Origin: a virus
Virus record (IMG/VR): IMGVR_UViG_3300043446_003193
Span: 145,444-209,443 of that record
Direction: 5' to 3' (one strand)
Length of the DNA stretch: 64,000 bases
The position numbers and the translations under genes are program-made. Positions 52,712-61,015 of the stretch are shown here, one piece after another. Each line of letters opens with the position of its first letter. Position 1 is the first letter of the stretch. The notes beneath the pieces are model-generated. The model ran no database searches, was not told the origin of the DNA, and was given only the letters and a program-made list of their open reading frames with translations.

Positions 52712-53155
52712 CTATTGTGTATTAACAGTTATTGTTGTTGATTCTGATAAATTTGGGTTTGATAATAATGAAAATTTTATTTCTAAATTTATAGTATGAT
52801 TATCAATATTATTGTTATCCCAAATATAGTTTATTCTATCTATGTTTATGTATGGTAACCATTGTTTTACAGCATCTTCAATGGTTGATTCAATTCTATT
52901 TTCAAATTCATCCGTTGAATATACTTGTTCAAATAACAAATTATAAATATCACAACCAAACTCTGGCTGCATCAATCTTTCACCTTTTCTAGTTAAAATT
53001 AAATTTTTTAAATTTTCTTTAGCTTGGGTTAGTGTTGTGTAATTGACAGAAAAAATACCTGCAGAATCAGAAGATTTATTAATTCCAATTCCAAGTATTT
53101 TATAATCGTTTTCTTTTAAATCCGTTACATTAACTTTACCAAGTTCTATTGCCAT
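52712..53155 (-). CDS. gp25: Baseplate wedge protein, gp25-like
   Basis: 147 residues, near T4 gp25 (132). The family block is LKNLILTRKGERLMQPEFGC followed by DIYNLLFEQV, with a downstream INYIWDNN strand; gp25-like proteins share a fold with type VI secretion TssE. With gp6 and the gp7-like protein it forms the wedge core. The start overlaps the stop of the 169-residue gene by one base. Confidence 0.93.
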   Translation of the reverse strand: MAIELGKVNVTDLKENDYKILGIGINKSSDSAGIFSVNYTTLTQAKENLKNLILTRKGERLMQPEFGCDIYNLLFEQVYSTDEFENRIESTIEDAVKQWLPYINIDRINYIWDNNNIDNHTINLEIKFSLLSNPNLSESTTITVNTQ

Positions 53156-53664
53156 TATTTAAATCTTTTAACTAATTCCGAATAATCTCTTGTCAATGCT
53201 TTTACTGTTGCGTCTTGTAAACCATCTCCTGTTGATTCAAATTGTTGTGGAATATTTTGTGGGATATCCATTCCTCTATAATCCATAGTTTCCCAATCTT
53301 CTTCCATAGTTTGTTGTGGTTGTAACATATCTAATACGCTACTCACAGCAACTGCACCTTCCTTTCTCTGTTCAGCTGTAAAAGGTTGGGTTTGATTTAG
53401 AATTTCATTAATCATTGCATTTTTTGTAAATTCTTTTTGTGGTTTCTGTGGTTGCGGTCTTTGTTGTGTTGTAATCGCAGGTTGTTTTCTACCCATCGTA
53501 GTATTTACTTCCGTTAATTCTGCTAACGATGGTGTTGATTTCTTTTGTGAGTTTAATGTAACTGCACCAGATTTAATAAGTTTAACAAGTTCTTCTTTAA
53601 CTTGTTGTTTAACTTCATTTTTAACAACTTCTTTGATTAAAGTTAATAAAATTTCTGATTTCAT
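53155..53664 (-). CDS. Gln-rich baseplate-operon protein (169 aa)
   Basis: An N-terminal amphipathic helix (MKSEILLTLIKEVVKNEVKQ) is followed by a Pro/Gln-rich linker (QRPQPQKPQK) and a C-terminal helix with VKALTRDYSELVKRFK. No family is recognised. It lies between the 466-residue gene and gp25 as the first gene of the gp25-gp6 unit behind a late box. T4 has a small assembly factor gp51 in hub assembly, but I see no proof of relationship. The IKE/V at residue 12 resembles prohead-type cleavage sites, though it may be chance here. Confidence 0.65.
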   Translation of the reverse strand: MKSEILLTLIKEVVKNEVKQQVKEELVKLIKSGAVTLNSQKKSTPSLAELTEVNTTMGRKQPAITTQQRPQPQKPQKEFTKNAMINEILNQTQPFTAEQRKEGAVAVSSVLDMLQPQQTMEEDWETMDYRGMDIPQNIPQQFESTGDGLQDATVKALTRDYSELVKRFK

Positions 53665-53689
53665 AATAATTGTTTGTATATGTTTTAGT

Positions 53690-53698
53690 AATAAATAT
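53690..53698 (-). promoter_or_regulatory. Putative late promoter box (ATATTTATT) for wedge operon
   Basis: ATATTTATT on the minus strand, 25 bases before the 169-residue gene that leads gp25, gp6 and the following fibre genes. Confidence 0.6.
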
Positions 53699-53710
53699 TT
53701 GATTTAATAA

Positions 53711-55111
53711 TTATCCAATCGCCGGTAATTTTATATTTCCGATAGTTGGAAGGGTTGGTGTAGTTATTTCTGGAGTAGCAAATGTAGGAAGCTCCGGCAA
53801 TGCAGGTATTTCTGGTAATTGTGGGATTTCTGGGATTTCTGGAAGTTCAACCGTTGATGGAAAATCTGGAACAAAGGGCCCATCTATTACTTGATAACCA
53901 GACCATTGAATGATTGCCGGTGCAGGTGGTGCAGGTGGTGGATATTGTGCCATTACAGACATCGTCCCACTAACTCCTAATAAATGAAACTTAGCAACAT
54001 TTATAAATGGATCAATCATTATATTTGTTTTTGTACTCCAAACAATATTTGGAAGAACAAAATGAAAATATGGTATATCTGGAATTAATCCTTTTATTGC
54101 ATCAAATGCCATTGCCTTTAAATCTTCAATTGTTGGAATAGAATCTTCAATCATTTTTTTAAATTCTTCCTTTGTTGGAAGTTTTGGTATTGCTATGTAT
54201 TGAGATAAATCTATTTTTGGAATTACACCATCAATTGTATCCTTTACAAATTGTTTTATTTCTTTTTTAGTTGGTAATGGTTTTGGAATATTATTTGCAA
54301 GAGCAATAGCAGCTTCAACCTGCTGAATTATTGGTTGTAATATTATTTCTTCTGCAGCTGCAATAATTTGTTTTTTTATTTCTTCAACTGCTTTTTCAAT
54401 TAATTGATCCTGTATTTTATCAATTATTTCTTGTCTTTTAGGTAATTCTGGAAAAGGAAACTTTAATGCCTTCTTTATTTGTGCACCAATACTTGGTTTT
54501 TTCTTTTTAGCTTCTTCGTATTGATGATATACCTCTTTTGCTTGTTTTATAACAGGATGATTTTTAACTTCATCTGCTACCGGCTCTTTATTAATAATTT
54601 TTACAATAGTTTCATAAACATTCACATCTCCAATTGGAGGAATGTTCACCGTTGTTTTTTTTAAATCATCAATTAATCCTTTTAAAGTTTCAACCAATGC
54701 TTTGTGTATTGCTGCTGAAATTGTAAGTTGTATTGGGTTAGGTCCAATATTCATAACTGCTCCAGGTGCAGGTGGTGTAGATGGCCATCCTCCTGGTTTT
54801 AATAATGGATTTGGTATTGGTGCCATTTCTGCACCCATCCAATATGCATCAAATGCTGATGGATATATTTCTGCTAAAATATTAAAATTTTCTCCACCAC
54901 TATCTTGTCCTTTTTTTAGAGCATCTTTAATTACCGATGCCATTCCAGTAACATTACCATTCATTACTGGAACTCCGTAAATCATATCACCACCTCTCTT
55001 AATACATTTATCGTATTCTTGAGCGTACATTAGTGCAAAAGAATCTAAATCTTTAGCATATTGTCCAGAAACCATTTTTAATAATATGTTTAATTTGAAT
55101 ATAGCCCACAT
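53711..55111 (-). CDS. Baseplate hub-region protein with proline-repeat C-terminus (466 aa)
   Basis: The N-terminus includes GQYAKDLDSFALMYAQEYDK and IKRGGDMIYGVPVMNGNV, then a long helical middle rich in Lys, Glu and Ile. The last 60 residues have short repeats of the LPEIPEIPQLPEIPALPELP kind, suggesting an extended rod or spike sleeve. It follows the gp5-like hub gene directly. A second ATG (Met 13) is an alternative start, because the first dozen residues (MWAIFKLNILLK) look unlike the rest. No family recognised. Confidence 0.65.
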   Translation of the reverse strand: MWAIFKLNILLKMVSGQYAKDLDSFALMYAQEYDKCIKRGGDMIYGVPVMNGNVTGMASVIKDALKKGQDSGGENFNILAEIYPSAFDAYWMGAEMAPIPNPLLKPGGWPSTPPAPGAVMNIGPNPIQLTISAAIHKALVETLKGLIDDLKKTTVNIPPIGDVNVYETIVKIINKEPVADEVKNHPVIKQAKEVYHQYEEAKKKKPSIGAQIKKALKFPFPELPKRQEIIDKIQDQLIEKAVEEIKKQIIAAAEEIILQPIIQQVEAAIALANNIPKPLPTKKEIKQFVKDTIDGVIPKIDLSQYIAIPKLPTKEEFKKMIEDSIPTIEDLKAMAFDAIKGLIPDIPYFHFVLPNIVWSTKTNIMIDPFINVAKFHLLGVSGTMSVMAQYPPPAPPAPAIIQWSGYQVIDGPFVPDFPSTVELPEIPEIPQLPEIPALPELPTFATPEITTPTLPTIGNIKLPAIG

Positions 55112-55112
55112 A

Positions 55113-56402
55113 TTATGATTTACTTAAATAGTTTCTTGCAGATTCTATGATTTTTAATTTACCCTTTATGGCTTTGAATACTGCCTGATTAACAGGTCCT
55201 ACCGCAGTTGGTCCAACTGGTGTAGCATATACCTGCTTTGTAATTGCATCTAAAATTTCTTCTAATATTTTAATTAATTCTCCCGCCAATACCATTCTTT
55301 GATAATCTTCACCTGCTTTACCTGATGTTTTCTTTACACCACCTAACCATATAGTACCCGTATTATCTGAAGATAAAATTATATTTCTTTTGGTTTGTAG
55401 TATAATATTGTTATCACTATGTATATGCGAATCACCAAAAGAATCTACACTAAATTTACCATCAGTAATTACACCAGTATTTCCTTTACCAAAGATAATA
55501 AATTCTTTAGCTTTGGCAGATAAAAGAATTCTATCGGAATTTACAGTCAATTGGTCTCCTTTTAATTTATCAGCAGTTGGGAAATCTTTAAATGCTATTT
55601 TTTGTTTTGTTATTGTTGGTTTAAACTTAGTATCAACTTTACCGGATGTAATGTATATGGATGTACCATCTTTATTAATATCTTCATCTACTAAAGTTCC
55701 TATTACTTTTGAATCTAATTCTGGATTTTGTTTGTTTCTTAGATAAATTCCAGGTGTAGAAGTTTTACCATCTTCTGTTAGAAAGAATTCAGAAAATCTA
55801 ATAGTATTTCCAACTCTACCACTTAATATAGTATCACCTTGTCTTGGTTTTAAAAATTTAATTTTTTCATTAACATTATAAGGTGGAGCAGTTTCTACTG
55901 AATTAGAGTTTTGAGTAGTTGATGTACCTGTTTGTTGAGTTGTTTTATATTTTTCGTTCTTATCAGATGTATCTTGCTTTTGTATTTTATAATCAGAAAA
56001 CTTTTCAGTAGTTTTATAATCCTGTCTATAATTTGGATATAATGTATTACTATATGGAAGATAGAAGAAATCATTTTCTATTTGAATAACAATTACGGTT
56101 TCTCCAACTAAAGGTAATGTAAAATTATTTTTATCAAATGGATATGCGTGGTATAATTTGTCAACAGAGAATGTATCATCTTGTTTGAAATCAATTGCAC
56201 CATAATATCTCGTATCTGTGTTTGATAGTTTATCGTTTTCGTTATATAAAACTAAACTATCGGCAACATTTCCTTCTTTACCTTTTTGGTATTCTAAAAA
56301 ATCTTCTTCGGTTACATATACTTTTACGACAGTTGATAAGAACGCACTAAAGGTTGATGACTTTTTATTACTTGATTCGTTATAATTGGTTACATCAAAC
56401 AT
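55113..56402 (-). CDS. gp5: Baseplate hub/spike protein, gp5-like without lysozyme
   Basis: 429 residues. The N-terminal 110 residues look like an OB-fold (FSAFLSTVVKVYVTE, then LPLVGETVIVIQI). A Ser/Thr/Lys-rich linker is followed by PRQGDTILSGRVGNTIRFSE and a repeated strand region (DSHIHSDNNIILQTKRNIIL) typical of the beta-helix needle of gp5. The lysozyme domain found in T4 gp5 is absent, as in many marine T4-like phages; cell-wall digestion must reside elsewhere. The start overlaps the stop of the 134-residue gene by one base. Confidence 0.8.
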   Translation of the reverse strand: MFDVTNYNESSNKKSSTFSAFLSTVVKVYVTEEDFLEYQKGKEGNVADSLVLYNENDKLSNTDTRYYGAIDFKQDDTFSVDKLYHAYPFDKNNFTLPLVGETVIVIQIENDFFYLPYSNTLYPNYRQDYKTTEKFSDYKIQKQDTSDKNEKYKTTQQTGTSTTQNSNSVETAPPYNVNEKIKFLKPRQGDTILSGRVGNTIRFSEFFLTEDGKTSTPGIYLRNKQNPELDSKVIGTLVDEDINKDGTSIYITSGKVDTKFKPTITKQKIAFKDFPTADKLKGDQLTVNSDRILLSAKAKEFIIFGKGNTGVITDGKFSVDSFGDSHIHSDNNIILQTKRNIILSSDNTGTIWLGGVKKTSGKAGEDYQRMVLAGELIKILEEILDAITKQVYATPVGPTAVGPVNQAVFKAIKGKLKIIESARNYLSKS

Positions 56403-56806
56403 TATATTTTAGTTTTTATTTCTTCAATTTCAATTTGTAAATCTGTCATCTTTTCTTTAGATTCTGCCTCTACTTTATTAATCGTATCTTCCATATCAGA
56501 AAGTAATTGTGCCTTTTCTGTTTCACTCAACCAACCATCTTCACCAATACCTTTTGCTTCTGCAGCCGCCAATCTTTGAGCGATTGTTGCAAGTTTAATT
56601 AAATGGTCATCATTTTTAACTGATACTTCAATGAGGTCTTTGATGATTGGAGCAATAACAGTAGCCTCTCCAACATTACGGATAAGTTTTCTTAACGATT
56701 CAATTAATTCAGAAATGTTTTTTTTCTTATTTTGTTGATTGTCGTAAATATCTTTAAATAATGATGATAAGTTTTTACCATCAAATAACTGAAATTCTGC
56801 ACTCAT
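56402..56806 (-). CDS. Coiled-coil T4-like structural/assembly protein (134 aa)
   Basis: Mostly helical, Lys/Glu-rich. The N-terminus has FQLFDGKNLSSLFKDIYDN, and the body has IESLRKLIRNVGEATVIAPI followed by IKDLIEVSVKNDDHLIKL, which I associate with an unnamed conserved protein beside the hub gene in marine T4-like phages. The C-terminal half forms a coiled coil. It is the first gene of the hub unit behind an ATATTTATT box. Function unknown. Confidence 0.7.
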   Translation of the reverse strand: MSAEFQLFDGKNLSSLFKDIYDNQQNKKKNISELIESLRKLIRNVGEATVIAPIIKDLIEVSVKNDDHLIKLATIAQRLAAAEAKGIGEDGWLSETEKAQLLSDMEDTINKVEAESKEKMTDLQIEIEEIKTKI

Positions 56807-56824
56807 AATTCAATATTCTTTATA

Positions 56825-56833
56825 AATAAATAT
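56825..56833 (-). promoter_or_regulatory. Putative late promoter box (ATATTTATT) for hub unit
   Basis: ATATTTATT on the minus strand, 18 bases before the 134-residue gene, just after the stop of the sigma factor gene (56849). Confidence 0.6.
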
Positions 56834-56848
56834 TCTTATATTATAAAG

Positions 56849-57541
56849 TTAAATCTTTATATCCCCATTATCCATAAACTGGTTGTATAATTCCATTTGT
56901 TTGTCTCTCATTTTATTAACAACTTTTGTAATATAATGAGTTGGATGACCGGTCATTTCTCTAATTAGAAGATATAATGATTTTTTATTAAATGATTCAA
57001 TATATTCTGCTCTACGGAATAGTTCTAATACGGCATCGGCAATTTGTATATCTCTTTTCTTTTGAAAATAGTTTTCTAAATGTGCATCCCAATACGCTAA
57101 CATTCTATTATTGAATGTACGATATTCATCATTTTTTTCTTCTTCTCTAAAGTTATTTTCAGTATCAAAAGATTCTGGCAATCCAGACATTATATCCGTA
57201 TCTTTGTATCTTTTGTAATTTGCATTATTATTTAGGATAAGATAGTTTCTCGCAACAATAGTAAAATATGAAAAGGCCTTACCTTTACCATTTTTGTACA
57301 TATGGATTTTTTCTACCATAAATGCAACAACCTCTGCCATTACATCTTGAGGGTCATCATCAAAATAAGTAAATTTCCATTTGTTATAAACAATCTCTGC
57401 TAATTTAGAAAATGCAGATGCAATTCTTTCTCTATATAATTTATCCTTAAGATTTTTATCCGTTGTCAAATTATATTCTATGATAGCATCTTCTGTATCT
57501 TTTGTAAAATACTGTCTATTTGGGCTTCTTTTTCTAGGCAT
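56849..57541 (-). CDS. gp55: Late sigma factor, gp55-like
   Basis: About 230 residues from ATG 57541. The start at 57541 (MPRKRSPNRQYFTKDTEDAI) is preferred over an ATG at 57568 that would overlap the upstream gene by 35 bases. Residues about 25-105 resemble sigma region 2 of phage late factors: ASAFSKLAEIVYNKWKFTYF, DPQDVMAEVVAFMVEKIHMY and GKAFSYFTIVARNYLI, the last very like T4-type gp55 sequences. Gp55 directs host RNA polymerase to late promoters. The gene is the last of the operon that starts with the UV endonuclease, so it would be made from the host-type promoter at 59890-59920. It is the natural reader of the ATATTTAT boxes (inference). Confidence 0.88.
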   Translation of the reverse strand: MPRKRSPNRQYFTKDTEDAIIEYNLTTDKNLKDKLYRERIASAFSKLAEIVYNKWKFTYFDDDPQDVMAEVVAFMVEKIHMYKNGKGKAFSYFTIVARNYLILNNNANYKRYKDTDIMSGLPESFDTENNFREEEKNDEYRTFNNRMLAYWDAHLENYFQKKRDIQIADAVLELFRRAEYIESFNKKSLYLLIREMTGHPTHYITKVVNKMRDKQMELYNQFMDNGDIKI

Positions 57542-57800
57542 TTTTTTGTTGAGTTTTGAATCTTTCAATAGTTTCTTTTATTTGATAAAATATAGAACCT
57601 ACTTCATCATCCTTCTCAAACATTTCACGACTATCAATTTGTCGTAATGCCTCCAGTAATGCTTCGTTTCTTTTAATTTCGTTTTCTATAAACACTTCAG
57701 TTTCTTCAAGTGTTTCTTCATATGCTTCTAATTTTTTTAGAAGATTCCAAATTACATATCCTAATGTAATTACCAATAATGTTAATAATGAATATATCAT
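57534..57800 (-). CDS. Small membrane coiled-coil protein (88 aa)
   Basis: One N-terminal membrane segment (residues 3-20, YSLLTLLVITLGYVIWNL) followed by a charged coiled coil (AYEETLEETEVFIENEIKRN). The end overlaps the sigma factor start by eight bases, which argues for translational coupling of sigma. It lies three bases after the deformylase gene. Similar small membrane-coil proteins lie near gp55 in marine T4-like phages, without known function. Confidence 0.75.
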   Translation of the reverse strand: MIYSLLTLLVITLGYVIWNLLKKLEAYEETLEETEVFIENEIKRNEALLEALRQIDSREMFEKDDEVGSIFYQIKETIERFKTQQKNA

Positions 57801-57803
57801 ATC

Positions 57804-58439
57804 TTATACAATTTCGTATCCTTTTAAATAAAATTTGTTTGCGTGTTTGTATTTAACTTCTACCATTTCTCCATTTGGAGATTTCATAATAATCTTATCA
57901 TTTCTACCATAGTTTACTTTTTTAAGTACAGTTGTAGAATACACTCTATCTTTAATAGTAATACCATCCAAATGGTCAATTTCGTGCTGAACAATAACTG
58001 TCATCATTGTTTCTTTAGAAACTTGTTCATTTGCTCTATCACCCTCTGGATTGATTTCAAATGTCAATTCACCTAAGTTATCAGTTTGTACAACAACTTT
58101 AGTTGCACGAATTGTTCTAACTGGCTTTGTTAAGGTTGTTGGTATTGATAAGCACCCTTCAAAAAATAAAAAACCTTCATTTGATCTTTCAGTAATTATA
58201 GGATTTACTAAAAATAACTCTTCATCTCCAAATTGGATATAACATGCTCTCTTTTTGATACCTAATTGAGTTGCTGAAATACCTAAACCAGGATGTTTTA
58301 TCAATGCTTCAGATAAAGTATTTTTTAATTCATTTGCTTCATCTTGAGTTATTTCTGTTTTGGGACAAGGAGTTTTTAAATACTCTACAAATTCTTTAGT
58401 TTGTAACCCACTTTTGTTTTTGTCAACAATTAATTTCAT
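57804..58439 (-). CDS. def: Peptide deformylase
   Basis: 211 residues. All three deformylase motifs are present: HPGLGISATQLG (residues 49-60), EGCLSIP (94-100, with the metal-binding Cys) and QHEIDHLDG (151-159, with the catalytic HExxH). The enzyme removes the formyl group from new proteins. It is longer than minimal phage deformylases because of a C-terminal extension. Phage deformylases are known from cyanophages and others. It lies in the UV-endonuclease operon, after the DUF2061-like membrane protein, and is expected early or middle. Confidence 0.97.
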   Translation of the reverse strand: MKLIVDKNKSGLQTKEFVEYLKTPCPKTEITQDEANELKNTLSEALIKHPGLGISATQLGIKKRACYIQFGDEELFLVNPIITERSNEGFLFFEGCLSIPTTLTKPVRTIRATKVVVQTDNLGELTFEINPEGDRANEQVSKETMMTVIVQHEIDHLDGITIKDRVYSTTVLKKVNYGRNDKIIMKSPNGEMVEVKYKHANKFYLKGYEIV

Positions 58440-58442
58440 ATT

Positions 58443-58649
58443 TTATTTTTTAAGTCCGTATTTTATCCATTTATACCAAAATCTTTCATGTAGAAAGTAA
58501 ATTATTGGTTTTATTATTAATTCACCCAATCCAACCATTCCTGCCCATTTTAAAGGTAGTCCTGCGGTAATTGTAAGAATTATTGTAGTTATAGTTCCAA
58601 TAAATCTATAACTAATACTTTTTGCTATATGTCTTTTAATCAACGGCAT
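58443..58649 (-). CDS. DUF2061-type small membrane protein (68 aa)
   Basis: Two membrane segments (about residues 11-28 and 33-52), with ISYRFIGTITTIILTITAGL and AGMVGLGELIIKPIIYFLHE followed by RFWYKWIKYG. This matches DUF2061, a short family of predicted inner-membrane proteins in bacteria and phages of unknown function. It overlaps the nucleotidyltransferase gene by 14 bases. In some bacteria DUF2061 occurs beside adenylylsulfate enzymes; here it sits with a nucleotidyltransferase. Confidence 0.85.
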   Translation of the reverse strand: MPLIKRHIAKSISYRFIGTITTIILTITAGLPLKWAGMVGLGELIIKPIIYFLHERFWYKWIKYGLKK

Positions 58650-59013
58650 ATTCTATAACATCTCCATCGGTATCCATATACCCTTTTCTAATTTTTGTTC
58701 CACTAATCAATTCAACATCAGCAGGTGGGTGGTGATTGATTACATCATAACCTACACCTCTACCATAGTTTACACTTTCAATATCAGGAATGATACTGAT
58801 TAAAATTTTATCCATATTTTTTTGTATAAATGGTTCTTCGGTTAAATCCATCATAACTCTATGTGCCGATTTTGGATTGTTTTCATCTTCTTCTACATCT
58901 CTGATAGCTATCCAAACATCTTTACCTTTGTCCAATTGTTGTGAAATTAACCACTCATGTCCCGCGTGCCATGTCTGCCATCTTCCGATGAATAATGCGT
59001 ATTTTCTTTTCAT
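58636..59013 (-). CDS. HxGH nucleotidyltransferase (NMNAT/cytidylyltransferase-like)
   Basis: 125 residues. FIGRWQTWHAGHEWLI carries the HxGH ATP-binding motif (16-19), and ISGTKIRKG (about 103-111) is the second family motif. These mark the adenylyl/cytidylyltransferase superfamily. The substrate is not determined by the motifs; NMN, pantetheine phosphate and polar-head precursors are all possible. It lacks a fused domain, unlike the 1361-residue protein. It lies between the UV endonuclease and DUF2061 genes. An NAD-salvage or anti-depletion role is a guess. Confidence 0.8.
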   Translation of the reverse strand: MKRKYALFIGRWQTWHAGHEWLISQQLDKGKDVWIAIRDVEEDENNPKSAHRVMMDLTEEPFIQKNMDKILISIIPDIESVNYGRGVGYDVINHHPPADVELISGTKIRKGYMDTDGDVIEYAVD

Positions 59014-59014
59014 A

Positions 59015-59884
59015 TTATATAAAGTTTAATATTGCTAATTCTTTTGCCTTTGCCTCAACCATAATATCTACATCATTTCCATATGTTTCTGGTAATGATT
59101 GAATATAATCCGAATGTGCCTGGGGTTTGTTTCCTTCTTTACTTTCAGAATAGTGTACAACCGGAATAATATCTTTTGGCCAGGTAGATGCCGCTAGTTC
59201 TAATGCTTCTTGTTCAGATAAATCACCTGTACAAAATTTGTGGTGATGGTAATCAAATACAATTGGTATTTTAATCGCGTTGTGAATATACATTAAGTCT
59301 TTTACTGAATACATTGATGCCTTATCATCATTCTCCACTGTCAACCTATTTTGCACCGATTTAGAGAGGCGTTTGTAATTTTTGATAAATCTATCCATTG
59401 CAGACTTTTTATCTCCGTAAACACCATTACAATGAATATTAATCTTATTATAAGGAGTTTTAGATAATCCCATCATATCAAATATCTTACCATGTAGTTC
59501 TAAATCTGCAATTGAATTTTTGATAACCTCTTCTTTTGGAGAAGTCAATACAACATATGGGCCTGGGTGGCAAGTAATACGAATATTATGGAATTTGGCA
59601 TAATCACCCGCTTTCTTTAACTCACTTTTAATTTCTTTGTAATCTTTTAATTGAGTTAAATCAATATGATCACCCCACGGGATGATTGCAGATGATAGAC
59701 GAAAGAAATGAATCTTATGTTGTCTATTCCACTCTAAAATTTTGATAATATCTTTAGCATTTGCTAATGCCAACTCCGAAACATAATCCAATCCTTTGGT
59801 ATTGAATGTTTTCTTCACCATTGAACGATTTGTGGTAACTTTCTTACCCATCGTCATATTAATACATGCATATCCTATATTCAT
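59015..59884 (-). CDS. uvsE: UV damage endonuclease (UvsE/UvdE family)
   Basis: 289 residues, standard length. Motifs of the TIM-barrel family: GYACINMTM at the start, FFRLSSAIIPWGDH, RITCHPGPYVVL, INIHCNGVYGDK, LTVENDDKASMY, VFDYHHHKFC and a VVHYSESK block with further metal ligands. The enzyme nicks DNA 5' to UV photoproducts and other lesions. It is the first gene of a six-gene operon (nucleotidyltransferase, DUF2061, deformylase, membrane protein, sigma). The ATG lies five bases after the promoter's TATATTA box, implying a leaderless or nearly leaderless mRNA. Confidence 0.95.
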   Translation of the reverse strand: MNIGYACINMTMGKKVTTNRSMVKKTFNTKGLDYVSELALANAKDIIKILEWNRQHKIHFFRLSSAIIPWGDHIDLTQLKDYKEIKSELKKAGDYAKFHNIRITCHPGPYVVLTSPKEEVIKNSIADLELHGKIFDMMGLSKTPYNKINIHCNGVYGDKKSAMDRFIKNYKRLSKSVQNRLTVENDDKASMYSVKDLMYIHNAIKIPIVFDYHHHKFCTGDLSEQEALELAASTWPKDIIPVVHYSESKEGNKPQAHSDYIQSLPETYGNDVDIMVEAKAKELAILNFI

Positions 59885-59889
59885 ATATG

Positions 59890-59920
59890 TAATATACGAA
59901 AATAAATCTAAATTACCAAA
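59890..59920 (-). promoter_or_regulatory. Host-type promoter for UV endonuclease-sigma operon
   Basis: Minus strand: TTTGGTAAT, 20 bases between TTTG and TATATTAC, and TTTTCG at the end of the spacer. It lies in the gap before the UV endonuclease ATG and is the best example of the class. Confidence 0.75.
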
Positions 59921-59922
59921 TT

Positions 59923-61014
59923 TTAGTAAGTTTTGGTATTATTTTCTTCATTAATTAGTTTGCTAAGCTCTTTTTCTGTACCTTTCTTTGAACTTAACCA
60001 ATATTTAACCGCTTTTGGGTTATTTATCCATAAATTTCTCTTTTGCCATGGAAATTCAGGATGCATATATTCTTCCCATTGTAAATTTGGGATTTCTTCT
60101 TCTATAAATTCATTAGTAGATGTAACATCATCCAAAGAATCACCAGACTCAATAGATTTTTCTTCATTTTTTGTGTTAATCTCATTTTTTTCGTTTTCGT
60201 TAATAATATCATCACCGTAAACCTCATATAAACCCATTTTTTGGTTATTTTCAACCATTTCTCCAATAATTTCTTCTCTAGATTTCTTTTTTTGTAAAAT
60301 TAGTCCGTTAAATGCAATAATAAGTGCAACTGCCAATGGGTCAAACACAATTACAATCAAAAATATAAAGAATTTTACAACATTTTTCAATTCCATACCA
60401 AATGCTTCGGCTACAAACCTAAAACCACCCACTTCTTTCTCTAAATCTAAATTTTTTAACTTAATTTCGTTGATTTTTTCGGTATTTTGAGCATTTTCAG
60501 TTTGCAAACCATCAATTTTTTTGTTAATTTGAGCAGTTTGTTTATCTTTGTTATCAATTGAACGCAAAAGTCGGTTATTTACCTTACCTTTATCCAAAAT
60601 TGTGTTTTGCGTTGAGGATAATTGTCCTAATTGAGTGTTTAGTTGAGTAATTTGAGATGTATTTTGTTCAATTTTTGTTTGATAAACAGCAATTTCTCTA
60701 TCAACTACTTGCAATTTAAGTGATTGGGCCTGAAATGCGTTGGATAGATATCCAAAAATGCCGGCAGAGGTAATTAACATCAATACTGCAACGGCTGAAG
60801 TGAGATACCATTTGTTAAATCCTTTCAAATTATCCCATTCTTGCTTTAAATAAGTTGCAGAAACTAATTTAGCAAACTCCAACGCGCCCGCCATTACCAT
60901 AACAGCAGTGGCTGCCCCACTAAATAGTACACCTAGTCCTGTTACTGAGAAAAATGCCGCACATCCTGCAATAATTAGTGCGGAGAAACCCACTAAATAT
61001 TTAAGCCAATTCAT
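59923..61014 (-). CDS. Membrane protein with coiled coil and acidic tail (363 aa)
   Basis: Three or four membrane segments: two or three in residues 5-95 (LVGFSALIIAGCAAFFSVTG and LTSAVAVLMLITSAGIFGYL among them), then a coiled coil (about 100-195), one at about 208-245 (FFIFLIVIVFDPLAVALIIA), and an acidic cytoplasmic tail ending with a WEEYMHPEFPWQKRNLW motif. No named family. It is one base after the 58-residue gene. Phage membrane proteins of this kind may affect lysis inhibition or exclusion, but the sequence does not say. Confidence 0.75.
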   Translation of the reverse strand: MNWLKYLVGFSALIIAGCAAFFSVTGLGVLFSGAATAVMVMAGALEFAKLVSATYLKQEWDNLKGFNKWYLTSAVAVLMLITSAGIFGYLSNAFQAQSLKLQVVDREIAVYQTKIEQNTSQITQLNTQLGQLSSTQNTILDKGKVNNRLLRSIDNKDKQTAQINKKIDGLQTENAQNTEKINEIKLKNLDLEKEVGGFRFVAEAFGMELKNVVKFFIFLIVIVFDPLAVALIIAFNGLILQKKKSREEIIGEMVENNQKMGLYEVYGDDIINENEKNEINTKNEEKSIESGDSLDDVTSTNEFIEEEIPNLQWEEYMHPEFPWQKRNLWINNPKAVKYWLSSKKGTEKELSKLINEENNTKTY

Positions 61015-61015
61015 A

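Noticed and set aside
55390-55746. Plus-strand open frame (118 residues) within the gp5-like hub gene
   Set aside because: Antisense shadow; the minus-strand product has coherent domains.
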